Shown in pieces: positions 1 to 6,635 of a stretch of 23,042 nucleotides of DNA (positions are counted from its first letter, which is position 1; every line of letters starts with the position of its first letter). The stretch is from an uncultured Gemmatimonadota bacterium. Its GTDB lineage: Bacteria; Gemmatimonadota; Gemmatimonadetes; Gemmatimonadales; Gemmatimonadaceae. The translations under genes were made by a program, and so were the position numbers. The notes below the pieces were generated by a model. It was not told where the DNA came from. It ran no database searches and saw only the letters and a list, made by a program, of their open reading frames with translations. The stretch lies in NCBI GenBank assembly GCA_946480295.1, contig CAMLIT010000070.1, positions 1 to 23,042 of the forward strand, in the 5' to 3' direction.

Positions 1-1
1 C

Positions 2-577
2 GAGATGGTGAAGCAGTACCATCCGGTGTACATGAACACGCACTTCAACCACCCGGCCGAGCTGACGCCCGCGACCGTGGCCGCGCTCGGCCGCCTCGCC
101 GACGCCGGCGTGCCCCTGGGCTGCCAGACGGTGCTGCTGCGCGGCGTGAACGACGACCCGGCGGTGATGAAGGAGCTGATGCAGAAGCTGCTCGCCGCGC
201 GCGTGCGGCCGTACTACATCTACATGGCCGACCAGGTCGCCGGGGGCGAGCACTTCCGCACGACCGTGGAGAAGGGGCTGGAGATCGTGAAGGCGCTGCG
301 CGGCTGGACGTCGGGGCTCGCCGTCCCGCACTTCGTGATCGACTCCCCCGGGGGCGGCGGCAAGGTGCCGCTCCTCCCCGAGTACGTGGAGGAGATCACC
401 GACGACGAGGTGATCTTCCGCAACTACGAGGGCAAGCGGTTCGTGTACAAGCAGCCGCGGCAGGCCGTCCCGGTCGCGGCGTGCGGCGAGGCCGCGGCGG
501 AGCAGCCGGACGTGGTGCCGCTCCGCGCGCGGAAGCCGGCGAAGAAGACGACGAAGCGCCGGAAGACCGGCTCCTGA
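2..577 (+). CDS. Lysine 2,3-aminomutase (KamA-type radical SAM), C-terminal part
   Basis: This is the 3' end of a gene whose start, including the radical SAM CxxxCxxC cluster, lies before the window; the frame is open to the first base. The visible part matches the C-terminal half of the KamA/AblA family: an NQTVLLRGVND-like block (here CQTVLLRGVNDD), RVRPYYIY, HFRT, and TSGLAVPHFVIDSPGGGGK. In KamA the lysine of PGGGGK (codon 362-364) binds PLP and the aspartate just before it contacts the substrate amino group; both are present. The YQCD block common in KamA reads YMAD here. Members move the alpha-amino group of lysine to the beta carbon, using S-adenosylmethionine, a 4Fe-4S cluster and PLP. 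The last 45 or so residues are a non-conserved tail ending in a Lys/Arg-rich stretch. Family is confident. Exact substrate is not, because the N-terminal half is missing. Confidence 0.9.
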   Translation, partial: EMVKQYHPVYMNTHFNHPAELTPATVAALGRLADAGVPLGCQTVLLRGVNDDPAVMKELMQKLLAARVRPYYIYMADQVAGGEHFRTTVEKGLEIVKALRGWTSGLAVPHFVIDSPGGGGKVPLLPEYVEEITDDEVIFRNYEGKRFVYKQPRQAVPVAACGEAAAEQPDVVPLRARKPAKKTTKRRKTGS

Positions 578-598
578 GCATCACTCGCTCGGCGCAAT

Positions 599-633
599 AC
601 GAGAGGGGCGGCTCGTCGAGCCGCCCCTCTCGT
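599..633. terminator. Bidirectional intrinsic-type terminator hairpin
   Basis: A perfect 17-bp inverted repeat (ACGAGAGGGGCGGCTCG and its complement, separated by one base) lies between the convergent aminomutase gene and the lipoprotein gene at 661. In practice the loop would be about 5 nt. There is no clear U tract on either side, so it may act with Rho or as a 3' end stabiliser. Confidence 0.75.
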
Positions 634-660
634 CGTCTCCCGCAGCCGGCCGGACGAGCC

Positions 661-1059
661 TCACTTGTGGATGACGAGGATCGCGCCGTTCGGGGTCCCG
701 GTGCCGTAGCGCTGCGTCGCCTCGGAAGCGCTGAAGTACTGGACCTGCTTCACGTCCGAGACCTGGATCTGCCGCAGCGTGCTCAGGTCGCCCAGCCGGG
801 TGTTGTCCATGTAGACGACGATGCCCGGCTCGTTGAGGAGCGACGTCTGGCCGCGGGTGACGAGAAAGTTCGGCCGCAGGCGCTGGATCGCGCTGTAGAG
901 GTCCCCCTCGTTGACCCCCGAGAGCTCCTCCTCGGTGATGACGTTCTGCGAGTGGCGCGTGCGCGTCGCGCCCGCCTGCTGCCCCGGCGAGCCGCCGGCG
1001 GACGCGCAACCGGCGAGCACCGCGGCCATCGCCAGCAGCAGGACGGAACGTCGGACCAT
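661..1059 (-). CDS. Lipoprotein with TonB-receptor plug-like domain
   Basis: About 132 aa. The N-terminus is a lipoprotein signal (MVRRSVLLLAMAAVLAGC) with lipobox LAGC, so the mature protein should be lipid-anchored. The C-terminal 80 residues resemble the plug domain of TonB-dependent receptors: DLYSAIQRLRP, then VVYMDNTRLGDL, then the DVKQVQYFSASEATQRYGTG block and a final GAILVIHK. No beta-barrel follows, so this is a free-standing plug-like module. The ATG at 1059 is preferred because a GAGG lies 5 nt before it; an in-frame GTG at 1065 is the alternative. It starts 43 nt after the end of the EF-G-like gene on the same strand and is probably co-transcribed with it. Function is unknown; the plug assignment is pattern recognition, not a search result. 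Confidence 0.72.
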   Translation of the reverse strand: MVRRSVLLLAMAAVLAGCASAGGSPGQQAGATRTRHSQNVITEEELSGVNEGDLYSAIQRLRPNFLVTRGQTSLLNEPGIVVYMDNTRLGDLSTLRQIQVSDVKQVQYFSASEATQRYGTGTPNGAILVIHK

Positions 1060-1101
1060 GAGCACCTCGTGATGACCGCGGGGTGGTGAGGCGGCGGCGC
1101 C

Positions 1102-3210
1102 CTAGTGCGCCGCCGCTTCCTCCTGCTTCTCCTTCGCGAAGTCGTCGATCACCTTCTGGGCCACCTCGTGCGGCATCTCCTCGTAGCCCTTGAAGCGGCG
1201 CGTGAAGGTCGCCCGCCCCTGGGTCATCGATTGCAGGGTGCTCGCGTAGCCGTGCAGCTCCGACTGGGGTACGATCGCCCGCACGCGCGTGCCGTATCCG
1301 TCCACGCTCTCCGTGCCGAGGATCTGCCCGCGCCGCGCGGAGAGGTCGCCGAGCACGTCGCCCATGTACTCGTCGGGCGTGAGGATGTCCACGGCGTCGA
1401 GCGGCTCGAGGAGCACCGGCTTGCACTTCGGGGCGACGTTCTTGAAGGCGAGGATGCCCGCCATCCGGAAGGAGGCCTCGTTCGAGTCCACGGTGTGGAA
1501 GGAGCCGTCGTACAGCTCCACCTTGAAGTCCACCATCGGATACCCGGCGAGCACGCCGCGCACCGAAGCCTCCTGGATCCCCTTGTCCACGGCGGGGATG
1601 TACTGGCGGGGGATGACGCCGCCGACGATGCGGTCGACGAACTCGTAGCCGGCGCCCCGCGGGTTGGGCATGATCCGCACCCAGCAGTCGCCGAACTGGC
1701 CCCGGCCCCCCGACTGCTTCTTGTGCCGCCCCTGTCCCTCGCTGCGCCCCTTCAGGGTCTCGCGATAGGCGATCTTCGGCCGCGTGAGCTGCGCCTGCAC
1801 GTTGTACTTCCGGCGCAGCTTGGCGAGGGTGATCTCGAGGTGCCGGTCACCCTGCCCGGCGACGATCGTCTCGTGCGTCTCCGGGTTGTAGTGGAGCTGG
1901 AAGCTCGGGTCCTCCTCGTGCAGGCGGTGCAGCCCCGCCTGGAGCTTCTCCTCGTCGGCGTGCGCCGCCGCGTGCACCGCCATCTCCACCAGCGGCTCCG
2001 GGAACTCGATCTGCGGCAGCCGGACCGGATGGTCGCGCGTCGAGAGGGTGTCGTTCGTGTGCGTGTTGCGCAGCTTGGCGCAGCAGCCGATGTCGCCGGC
2101 GTGCAGCCGGACCGCCTCGAGCCGCTCCTTCCCCTGCGCCACGGAGACGTGGTTCAGCTTCTCGACCGTGTCGCGCGTCGCGTTGAACACCTCGTCGCCA
2201 TTGGCGACCGTGCCGCTGAGGATGCGGAAGAAGGTGACGTCGCCGACGTGCGGCTCCGACATCGTCTTGAAGACGAGGGCGCAGAAGGGCGCGTCGTCGC
2301 GGGCGTGGATCTCGGTCGTGTGGTCCCCTTCCGCCCCCTTGAAGGCGTGGACCTCCTCCATCTCGTACGCGCTCGGCATCAGCTCGACGATCGTCGTGAG
2401 CACCGCCTGCACCCCGTAATTCAGCTCGCTGGAGACGCAGAAGAGCGGGAAGAGGTCCATCCGCTTCATCGCCTCCTTCATCGCCACGATCGCCTCGTCG
2501 CGCGAGATCTCGTCCCCCTCCAGGTACCGCTCGAGCAGGGTGTCGTCGGTCGAGGAGATCGCCTCGATCAGCTCCTGGTAGTAGCGGTCGAACTGCGGCT
2601 TCACGTCGGCGGGGATGTCGACCTCCTGGTACTCGCCGCCCTTCTGGCCCTTCTTGAAGAGGAGCGCCTTGCGCGTGAAGAGGTTGATCACGCCGTGGAA
2701 CTCGGGCCCCTCGCCGATCGGCACCTCGACGGGAATGACCTTCGGAGTCAGCCGGTTCTTGATCTGCTGATAGATGCGATCGAAGTCGGCGTGCTCCTTG
2801 TCCATCATCGAGACGACGAACAGCACCGGATCGCGGCGCGCGACCGACTCGCGGAACATGCGCTCGGTCCCCACCTCGACCCCCGCCGTGGCGCTGACCA
2901 CGCAGAGCGTGCCATCCGCCGCGGCGACGCCAGCCACCGACTCGCCCTGGAAGTCGAGGAACCCCGGCGAGTCGATGAGGTTGATCTTCGTGTCCATCCA
3001 CTCGGCGAAGGCGACGCCGAGGTTGATCGAGAAGCCGCGCTCGATCTCCTCCGCGGACGTATCCGTCAGCGACGTGCCGTCCTTCACGGAGCCGTGGCGC
3101 TTGCTGCTGCCTGACACGAAGGCGAGCGCGTCGACCAGACTGGTCTTCCCGCTCGCCCCGTGACCCACCACCGCGATGTTGCGGATGTCGGACCCGAGAT
3201 ACTCCCTCAT
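1102..3210 (-). CDS. Elongation factor G-like GTPase (EF-G-2 type)
   Basis: A 702-aa protein with the full EF-G layout: G domain (about 1-270), domain II, domain III (around HEEDPSFQLHYNPETHE), domain IV and domain V. G1 is GHGASGKT (residues 16-23) and G3 is DSPG (80-83). Two G-domain motifs are unusual: the switch II catalytic histidine after DxPG is Phe84, and the NKxD guanine-specificity motif reads SMMD (134-137). Domain IV keeps the tip loop DGSFHTVDS, whose histidine (about 572) aligns with E. coli His583. The stretch YRET...GQGRHKKQSGGRGQFGD is typical of EF-G-2 paralogues such as the Thermus one, not of the housekeeping fusA product. An AGGAG sits upstream of the ATG at 3210. It is probably a ribosome-associated paralogue with slow or altered GTP hydrolysis. 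A main fusA should exist elsewhere in the genome (inference). Confidence 0.93.
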   Translation of the reverse strand: MREYLGSDIRNIAVVGHGASGKTSLVDALAFVSGSSKRHGSVKDGTSLTDTSAEEIERGFSINLGVAFAEWMDTKINLIDSPGFLDFQGESVAGVAAADGTLCVVSATAGVEVGTERMFRESVARRDPVLFVVSMMDKEHADFDRIYQQIKNRLTPKVIPVEVPIGEGPEFHGVINLFTRKALLFKKGQKGGEYQEVDIPADVKPQFDRYYQELIEAISSTDDTLLERYLEGDEISRDEAIVAMKEAMKRMDLFPLFCVSSELNYGVQAVLTTIVELMPSAYEMEEVHAFKGAEGDHTTEIHARDDAPFCALVFKTMSEPHVGDVTFFRILSGTVANGDEVFNATRDTVEKLNHVSVAQGKERLEAVRLHAGDIGCCAKLRNTHTNDTLSTRDHPVRLPQIEFPEPLVEMAVHAAAHADEEKLQAGLHRLHEEDPSFQLHYNPETHETIVAGQGDRHLEITLAKLRRKYNVQAQLTRPKIAYRETLKGRSEGQGRHKKQSGGRGQFGDCWVRIMPNPRGAGYEFVDRIVGGVIPRQYIPAVDKGIQEASVRGVLAGYPMVDFKVELYDGSFHTVDSNEASFRMAGILAFKNVAPKCKPVLLEPLDAVDILTPDEYMGDVLGDLSARRGQILGTESVDGYGTRVRAIVPQSELHGYASTLQSMTQGRATFTRRFKGYEEMPHEVAQKVIDDFAKEKQEEAAAH

Positions 3211-3228
3211 GCTTGGACTCCTACGGCT

Positions 3229-3474
3229 TCAAGTGAGTCTGCCGATTCGCGGCGCGGCGCGCAGCCACGCCCGCAGGGTCTCATCGCCGAGATCGTCCAG
3301 CTGGGCAGCATCGGCCGCGATGGCGCGGTCCGGCTGTCGGAGGTCGGTGATGCACGTGAAGATCACCGCCGCGCCGGCGTGCGAGGCGCTCCAGCGGCGC
3401 CCCATCTCGTCCGTGAACTCTCGCTCGGCACTCGGCGGGCGACTGGTCGACGGACGCGTGGACAGTCTCGGCAT
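3229..3474 (-). CDS. Small conserved-looking protein, 81 aa, first gene of the EF-G-like operon
   Basis: An 81-aa protein with no named domain that I can assign. The core reads REFTDEMGRRWSA, then VIFTCITDLRQPDR, then LDDLGDETLRAWLRAAP at the C-terminus. It resembles small proteins I associate with Gemmatimonadota, in which a short beta region is followed by an ALxxAP-like tail, but I cannot name a family. The ATG at 3474 is chosen because an excellent GGAGG (3479-3483) lies 4-5 nt upstream; the longer frame to 3555 would run through the promoter. It ends 18 nt before the EF-G-like start, so co-transcription is very likely. Role unknown. Confidence 0.72.
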   Translation of the reverse strand: MPRLSTRPSTSRPPSAEREFTDEMGRRWSASHAGAAVIFTCITDLRQPDRAIAADAAQLDDLGDETLRAWLRAAPRIGRLT

Positions 3475-3495
3475 ATGTCCTCCGGCGTTCCCGAA

Positions 3496-3524
3496 AGCCT
3501 GTCGCGCCGCGGGAGGGGCGTCAA
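3496..3524 (-). promoter_or_regulatory. Sigma-70-type promoter of the small protein/EF-G-like operon
   Basis: On the minus strand, TTGACG (3519-3524, 5 of 6 bases of the -35 consensus) is followed after 17 bp by CAGGCT (3496-3501), a plausible GC-rich -10. The ATG at 3474 and its GGAGG lie about 20 nt downstream, leaving room for a short leader. Confidence 0.55.
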
Positions 3525-3588
3525 GGGGAGGCCACCGGGCACAGGCGTGAGGCAACGCGTCGTGCCCGCCGGCGGGATCACAAAAATG

Positions 3589-3621
3589 CAGAGGGCGCGG
3601 ACATCGTGTCCGCGCCCTCTG
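3589..3621 (-). terminator. Intrinsic terminator for the 182-aa minus-strand gene
   Basis: A perfect 15-bp stem (CAGAGGGCGCGGACA and its complement) with a 3-nt core. Read on the minus strand it is followed by TGCATTTTTG, a U-rich tail, and it starts 27 nt past the stop codon at 3649. This is one of the few terminators here with a true T run. Confidence 0.85.
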
Positions 3622-3648
3622 TCCCCTCGATCGGACGGATCAGGTGTG

Positions 3649-4197
3649 TCAGTCCGCCTCACAGTCGAAGGCGAGTCCGTCGGCTTCGCGGAGCCGATCG
3701 AGCACCGATTCCAGCGGCGCGAACACCGGCGCGGTGAGGCCGACGATCGGCCCGAGCGACACCGAGATCGCGCGGCGCGCGCCCTCCGGCCAATCCGGCA
3801 TGGACAGCCCGGCCACGAGGCGGCGGATGAGCTGCCCGCACTCGCTGAGCAGGCGACCCGCCGTCGCGTGCAGGATCTCGAGCGGGATCTCCAGATCGCG
3901 CGTGACCAGCTGGCCGGTGGTCGTGTCCCGCCACGCGGCATCACCGATCGCGCCGCGCTCGGGCCACACGCCCAGGTGGCGGATGGCTTCCATGACCGAC
4001 CCGGACTCGCCCGTCCGATGACTCTCGACGGCCGCGGCGAGTGCGAGCGCCAGCAACTCCGGACTCGGGGCGCCATAGAGCGTCACGATGTCCCGCGATG
4101 GCCGCTCGGCGGAGACGAGCGGCGTTGGAACGGAGTTGACGTGCGCCAGCACCGGCGAGTGATCGGGGTTCTCCTCGAGCATGACGAGGACGTCCAT
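3649..4197 (-). CDS. Hypothetical protein, 182 aa
   Basis: I do not recognise a family. The protein starts MDVLVMLEENPDHSPVLAHVN and continues with a helix-rich middle (SPELLALALAAAVESHRTGESG), a segment EIPLEILHATAGRLLSECGQLIRRLVAG, and an acidic end DGLAFDCEAD. There is no signal peptide or clear membrane span, so it is probably cytoplasmic. The ATG at 4197 is chosen because AGGAGGGGG lies 5-8 nt upstream; the frame stays open to 4359 but that extension is Arg-rich and lacks a ribosome site. It ends at a good intrinsic terminator. The gap to its upstream neighbour (4198-4404) suggests its own promoter, but I could not identify one. Confidence 0.65.
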   Translation of the reverse strand: MDVLVMLEENPDHSPVLAHVNSVPTPLVSAERPSRDIVTLYGAPSPELLALALAAAVESHRTGESGSVMEAIRHLGVWPERGAIGDAAWRDTTTGQLVTRDLEIPLEILHATAGRLLSECGQLIRRLVAGLSMPDWPEGARRAISVSLGPIVGLTAPVFAPLESVLDRLREADGLAFDCEAD

Positions 4198-4404
4198 AAC
4201 CCCCTCCTGTGGATGAAGCATCGCTCCGTACTCCTCAACGGCTACCGCGCGACCTGGGTTTCGACCCAGACGGTGACGGAGACTCGGCGATTGCTTCTCA
4301 CAACCCCGGCGGCTCGCGCGATGTTCCAGTGAAACCACGCACGTGGACGTGAACGTCACATCGCGTTCCCGCGCACGGCGTACGAAAACGCGACAGCTGA
4401 CGAT
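4198..4404. other. Intergenic stretch with small dyads
   Basis: No gene seen. It holds a 6-bp stem with a TTCG loop (CTGGGT-TTCG-ACCCAG, 4254-4269) and short dyads around 4333-4355 (CCACG-CA-CGTGG and GTGA-ACG-TCAC). They could be operator sites for the 182-aa gene or the 3' end of the membrane-protein transcript. No convincing -35/-10 pair was found. Confidence 0.3.
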
Positions 4405-4839
4405 TCAGTCTCGTCGCACGATCGAAAAGGCAAGGCGCATGCCGAGCGGCAACGCGACGGCGAGGACCACCGCGAGCACGAGGCGATCGCCGAACGCGAG
4501 GAGCGTCGCGAGCCCCAGGCCGAACAGCGCCGCGACGAGCCACGAGAGCAGGAACGCGACGACGGCGACGAGGATCGCCCAGCCGATCTCGCCGCCGCCG
4601 CTGCGGTCGACGAGCGCGACGAACGCGAGTCCGCACACGATCGACACCACGAGGTGCACGAGCACCCCGGCCACGGTGACGATGGAGAACCGCCACAGTG
4701 CCTGCACGCCCGGGCCGAGCAGGTACGCGGCGAGCGCGTTGAAGAGGCGAGCGGGGGTGCCGAAGCGAAGGCCGATGCCGACGAGCGCGCCGCCGGTCGC
4801 CGCTGCAGCCACCAGCCCGGTCGCGATGCCGTGAGCCAT
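4405..4839 (-). CDS. Small integral membrane protein, about 144 aa, four predicted TM segments
   Basis: Hydrophobic segments are visible at about residues 4-25, 52-78, 86-112 and 118-137, separated by short polar loops with Arg or Asp (DRSGGGE between the second and third). The protein ends with a cytoplasmic-looking FSIVRRD. No catalytic motif or named family is recognisable. The ATG at 4839 starts directly before the first TM; an upstream in-frame ATG at 4905 adds an Arg/Cys-rich stretch and is less likely. Neither has a strong Shine-Dalgarno. It is divergent from the response regulator at 4981, with only 141 bp between them. Confidence 0.6.
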   Translation of the reverse strand: MAHGIATGLVAAAATGGALVGIGLRFGTPARLFNALAAYLLGPGVQALWRFSIVTVAGVLVHLVVSIVCGLAFVALVDRSGGGEIGWAILVAVVAFLLSWLVAALFGLGLATLLAFGDRLVLAVVLAVALPLGMRLAFSIVRRD

Positions 4840-4947
4840 CCGGAGCCGTCGCACCGCACAAAGCAAATGCCGCGCACCAGCGCGCTCAAGGGGCCGCCCG
4901 AACATGCGCCACGCCGCGACGCGGCGAGGGCCGGCACCCGGCAGATC

Positions 4948-4975
4948 TTGCCGCCAAACGACCCCGGCATATCAT
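4948..4975 (+). promoter_or_regulatory. Promoter of the response regulator, apparently leaderless
   Basis: TTGCCG (4948-4953), a 16-bp spacer and TATCAT (4970-4975, 5 of 6 matches to TATAAT) form a good sigma-70-type promoter. The -10 ends only 5 nt before the ATG at 4981, so transcription should start at or next to the start codon. No Shine-Dalgarno is present, which agrees with a leaderless mRNA. Confidence 0.6.
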
Positions 4976-4980
4976 TCGAC

Positions 4981-5700
4981 ATGATGCACGCACTGGTGGC
5001 AGCAGCCAGGATCCTCGTCGTCGAGGACAACCCGGAGCTCGTGTCCCTCCTCGAGCGGGTGCTCGGCGAGCAGGGATACGAGGTGCACGCGGCCGTCGAT
5101 GGCGAGACGGGGCTGGCCCAGGCGGTGCGGGACGCCCCCGACCTGGTGGTCCTCGACATCGGGCTGCCCGGCCGCGACGGCCTGGAGGTGACGCAGGAGC
5201 TGCGACGGCGCGGCGGTACGGCGCCGGTGCTCATGCTGACGGCGCGCGGCAGCGTCGCCGATCGCGTCAACGGCCTCGATGCCGGTGCCGACGACTATCT
5301 CGCGAAGCCCTTCGATCCCGACGAGCTGGTCGCGCGTGTCCGCGCGCTCCTCCGCCGCTCCTCCCTCCGACGCCGCGGCGCCGTCCTCCGCGTGGGCGAC
5401 CTGACGCTCGACCCCATCGCCCGCGAGGTGACGCGCGGCGGCCGCCCCGTCCCCCTCACCGCCCGCGAGTTCGCGCTCCTCGAGTACCTGATGCGCAACG
5501 CCGGGCAGACGATCACCCGCGCCGCGATCGCCGAGCAGGTGTGGCGCGACAGCAGCGTCGATCCCGACGAGACCAACGTCGTCGACGTCTATGTCGCGTA
5601 CCTCCGCCGCAAGCTCACCGCGGCGGGCGAACCCGGCATGCTCCACACCGTGCGCGGCGTCGGGTACATCCTGCGGCCGGCGCGCGGGCGGACGGAATAG
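4981..5700 (+). CDS. OmpR/PhoB-family response regulator
   Basis: A 239-aa two-domain regulator. The receiver domain (about 10-122) has all key residues: acidic pair E15/D16, phospho-acceptor D59 in LDIGLPG, T87 in MLTARG and K109 in AKPFD. The C-terminal winged helix (about 135-235) shows PVPLTAREFALLEYL, the ITRAAIAEQVW helix, DVYVAYLRRKL and the terminal VRGVGYIL, all typical of OmpR/PhoB proteins. It should bind direct DNA repeats when phosphorylated by a histidine kinase. No kinase gene lies beside it; both neighbours are on the opposite strand, so it is an orphan here. ATG 4981 or 4984 is the likely start given the promoter position and the family's normal length. Confidence 0.95.
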   Translation: MMHALVAAARILVVEDNPELVSLLERVLGEQGYEVHAAVDGETGLAQAVRDAPDLVVLDIGLPGRDGLEVTQELRRRGGTAPVLMLTARGSVADRVNGLDAGADDYLAKPFDPDELVARVRALLRRSSLRRRGAVLRVGDLTLDPIAREVTRGGRPVPLTAREFALLEYLMRNAGQTITRAAIAEQVWRDSSVDPDETNVVDVYVAYLRRKLTAAGEPGMLHTVRGVGYILRPARGRTE

Positions 5701-5734
5701 CCGGCAGCGGGCCGCACCGACGTCGGCAAGAAAA

Positions 5735-5762
5735 AGAGCCCCGCGCCGTGGCGCGGGGCTCT
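5735..5762. terminator. Bidirectional terminator between the response regulator and the secreted protein gene
   Basis: A perfect 13-bp stem AGAGCCCCGCGCC with a 2-nt core. Read on the minus strand it ends in a run of five T (5731-5735 complement), a proper U tract for the gene ending at 5783. On the plus strand it is followed by CTTCGTC, weaker but usable for the response regulator. Confidence 0.85.
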
Positions 5763-5782
5763 CTTCGTCATGCTCGGTCAGT

Positions 5783-6484
5783 TCAGGGCTGGAGCGAGGT
5801 GATCGCCTGCTCCGTGCACGACGGATTCGACGTGACGGAGTCGCAGCTCACGTACCCGGTGCCGACCCAGTAACCGCTGAAGTGCTTGATCCGCCGCCAC
5901 ACCAGGCCGGTGCTCGCGCTGATGTGCGTGACCATGTCCGGATCGACCTGCGCATCGGCGACGAGCGACTGGAAGCTGTCCGGCGTGTAGAGGATCGCGA
6001 ACGCGTTCCAGTTCGGCGTCGGCGAGCTGGCCATCGCGAACACCGCGTCACGATCACGTGTGGTGCTGATCGTCACGACCTTCGACGGATCGAAGCGCAG
6101 CTCGGGGGAGAAGTCCACCCCGGGGCTGCCATGGACGTAGTGCACCGTCGCCGTCACGTGCACGCTGTGACCGACCGGGGAGCACGGCGCGTCGAAGTCG
6201 CCGTAGCCGTCCGTCGGATCGCAGACCGCGTTGGCGGGGAAGCTGAGCGTGAAGAGGGGCTCGTCGCTGCCCGGCATCATGATGGGAACGACGCCGCCCT
6301 TCTTGTGGATCGTGAACCGCGTGATCGCCACGCTTCCGGCGTGGCCGGACCGCGAGGCATCGAACGACGCCACCGACGCGGCCTGGCGCGCAACGCTCCT
6401 CGGCGCGGTGCCGACGTCGGAACACGCCGTGGCCGCGAGAAGGGCGGTGGCTCCCGCTATGAGCAGTGAAATATTTCGCCGCAT
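5783..6484 (-). CDS. Secreted, probably lipid-anchored hypothetical protein, 233 aa
   Basis: The N-terminus MRRNISLLIAGATALLAATACSD is a signal peptide ending in a borderline lipobox (ATAC), so the mature protein is probably outside the cytoplasm and perhaps lipidated. The rest is beta-rich and polar with no family I recognise. Visible segments include SVAITRFTIHKKGGVV, a cysteine pair in NAVCDPTDGYGDFDAPC, HSVHVTATVHYVHG, FDPSKVVTIST, WNAFAILYTPD and a late HFSGYWVGTGYVSCD with further cysteines. The cysteine pairs suggest disulfides. ATG 6484 is chosen because it begins the signal peptide; there is no clear Shine-Dalgarno. It lies 151 nt after the big GGDEF-AAA-TPR gene on the same strand but has its own leader with a hairpin. 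Confidence 0.7.
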   Translation of the reverse strand: MRRNISLLIAGATALLAATACSDVGTAPRSVARQAASVASFDASRSGHAGSVAITRFTIHKKGGVVPIMMPGSDEPLFTLSFPANAVCDPTDGYGDFDAPCSPVGHSVHVTATVHYVHGSPGVDFSPELRFDPSKVVTISTTRDRDAVFAMASSPTPNWNAFAILYTPDSFQSLVADAQVDPDMVTHISASTGLVWRRIKHFSGYWVGTGYVSCDSVTSNPSCTEQAITSLQP

Positions 6485-6548
6485 AGTCGTCGTCGGACCC
6501 GTTGAAAAGGGGAAGGACCTGCAATGCGTGGACGCGAGCAGAGTCCCT

Positions 6549-6566
6549 GGCACTCCCGAGAGTGCC
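6549..6566. other. Perfect 7-bp hairpin with CCGA loop in the gap between two minus-strand genes
   Basis: GGCACTC-CCGA-GAGTGCC. It lies 70 nt past the stop of the large gene at 6636 and 65 nt before the start at 6484. It may be a weak terminator for the former or a leader structure or operator for the latter. No T run follows on the minus strand. Confidence 0.4.
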
Positions 6567-6635
6567 GAAGCCGTCCTGCATAGTACTGTGCGCGAGAACT
6601 ATCCGCCAGACGGCGTCGCTATGCCGTGAGGTGGG

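Noticed and set aside
1105..3114. Long plus-strand open frame opposite the EF-G-like gene
   Set aside because: Arg/Leu/Val-rich sequence with no domain; it mirrors the codon pattern of a clearly real EF-G gene on the other strand.
3160..4332. Plus-strand open frame spanning several minus-strand genes and a terminator
   Set aside because: It crosses a clear minus-strand terminator and promoter, lacks a ribosome site and has no domain.
4654..4980. Upstream in-frame extension of the response regulator
   Set aside because: It runs through the divergent membrane gene and the promoter, and receiver domains begin close to ATG 4981.
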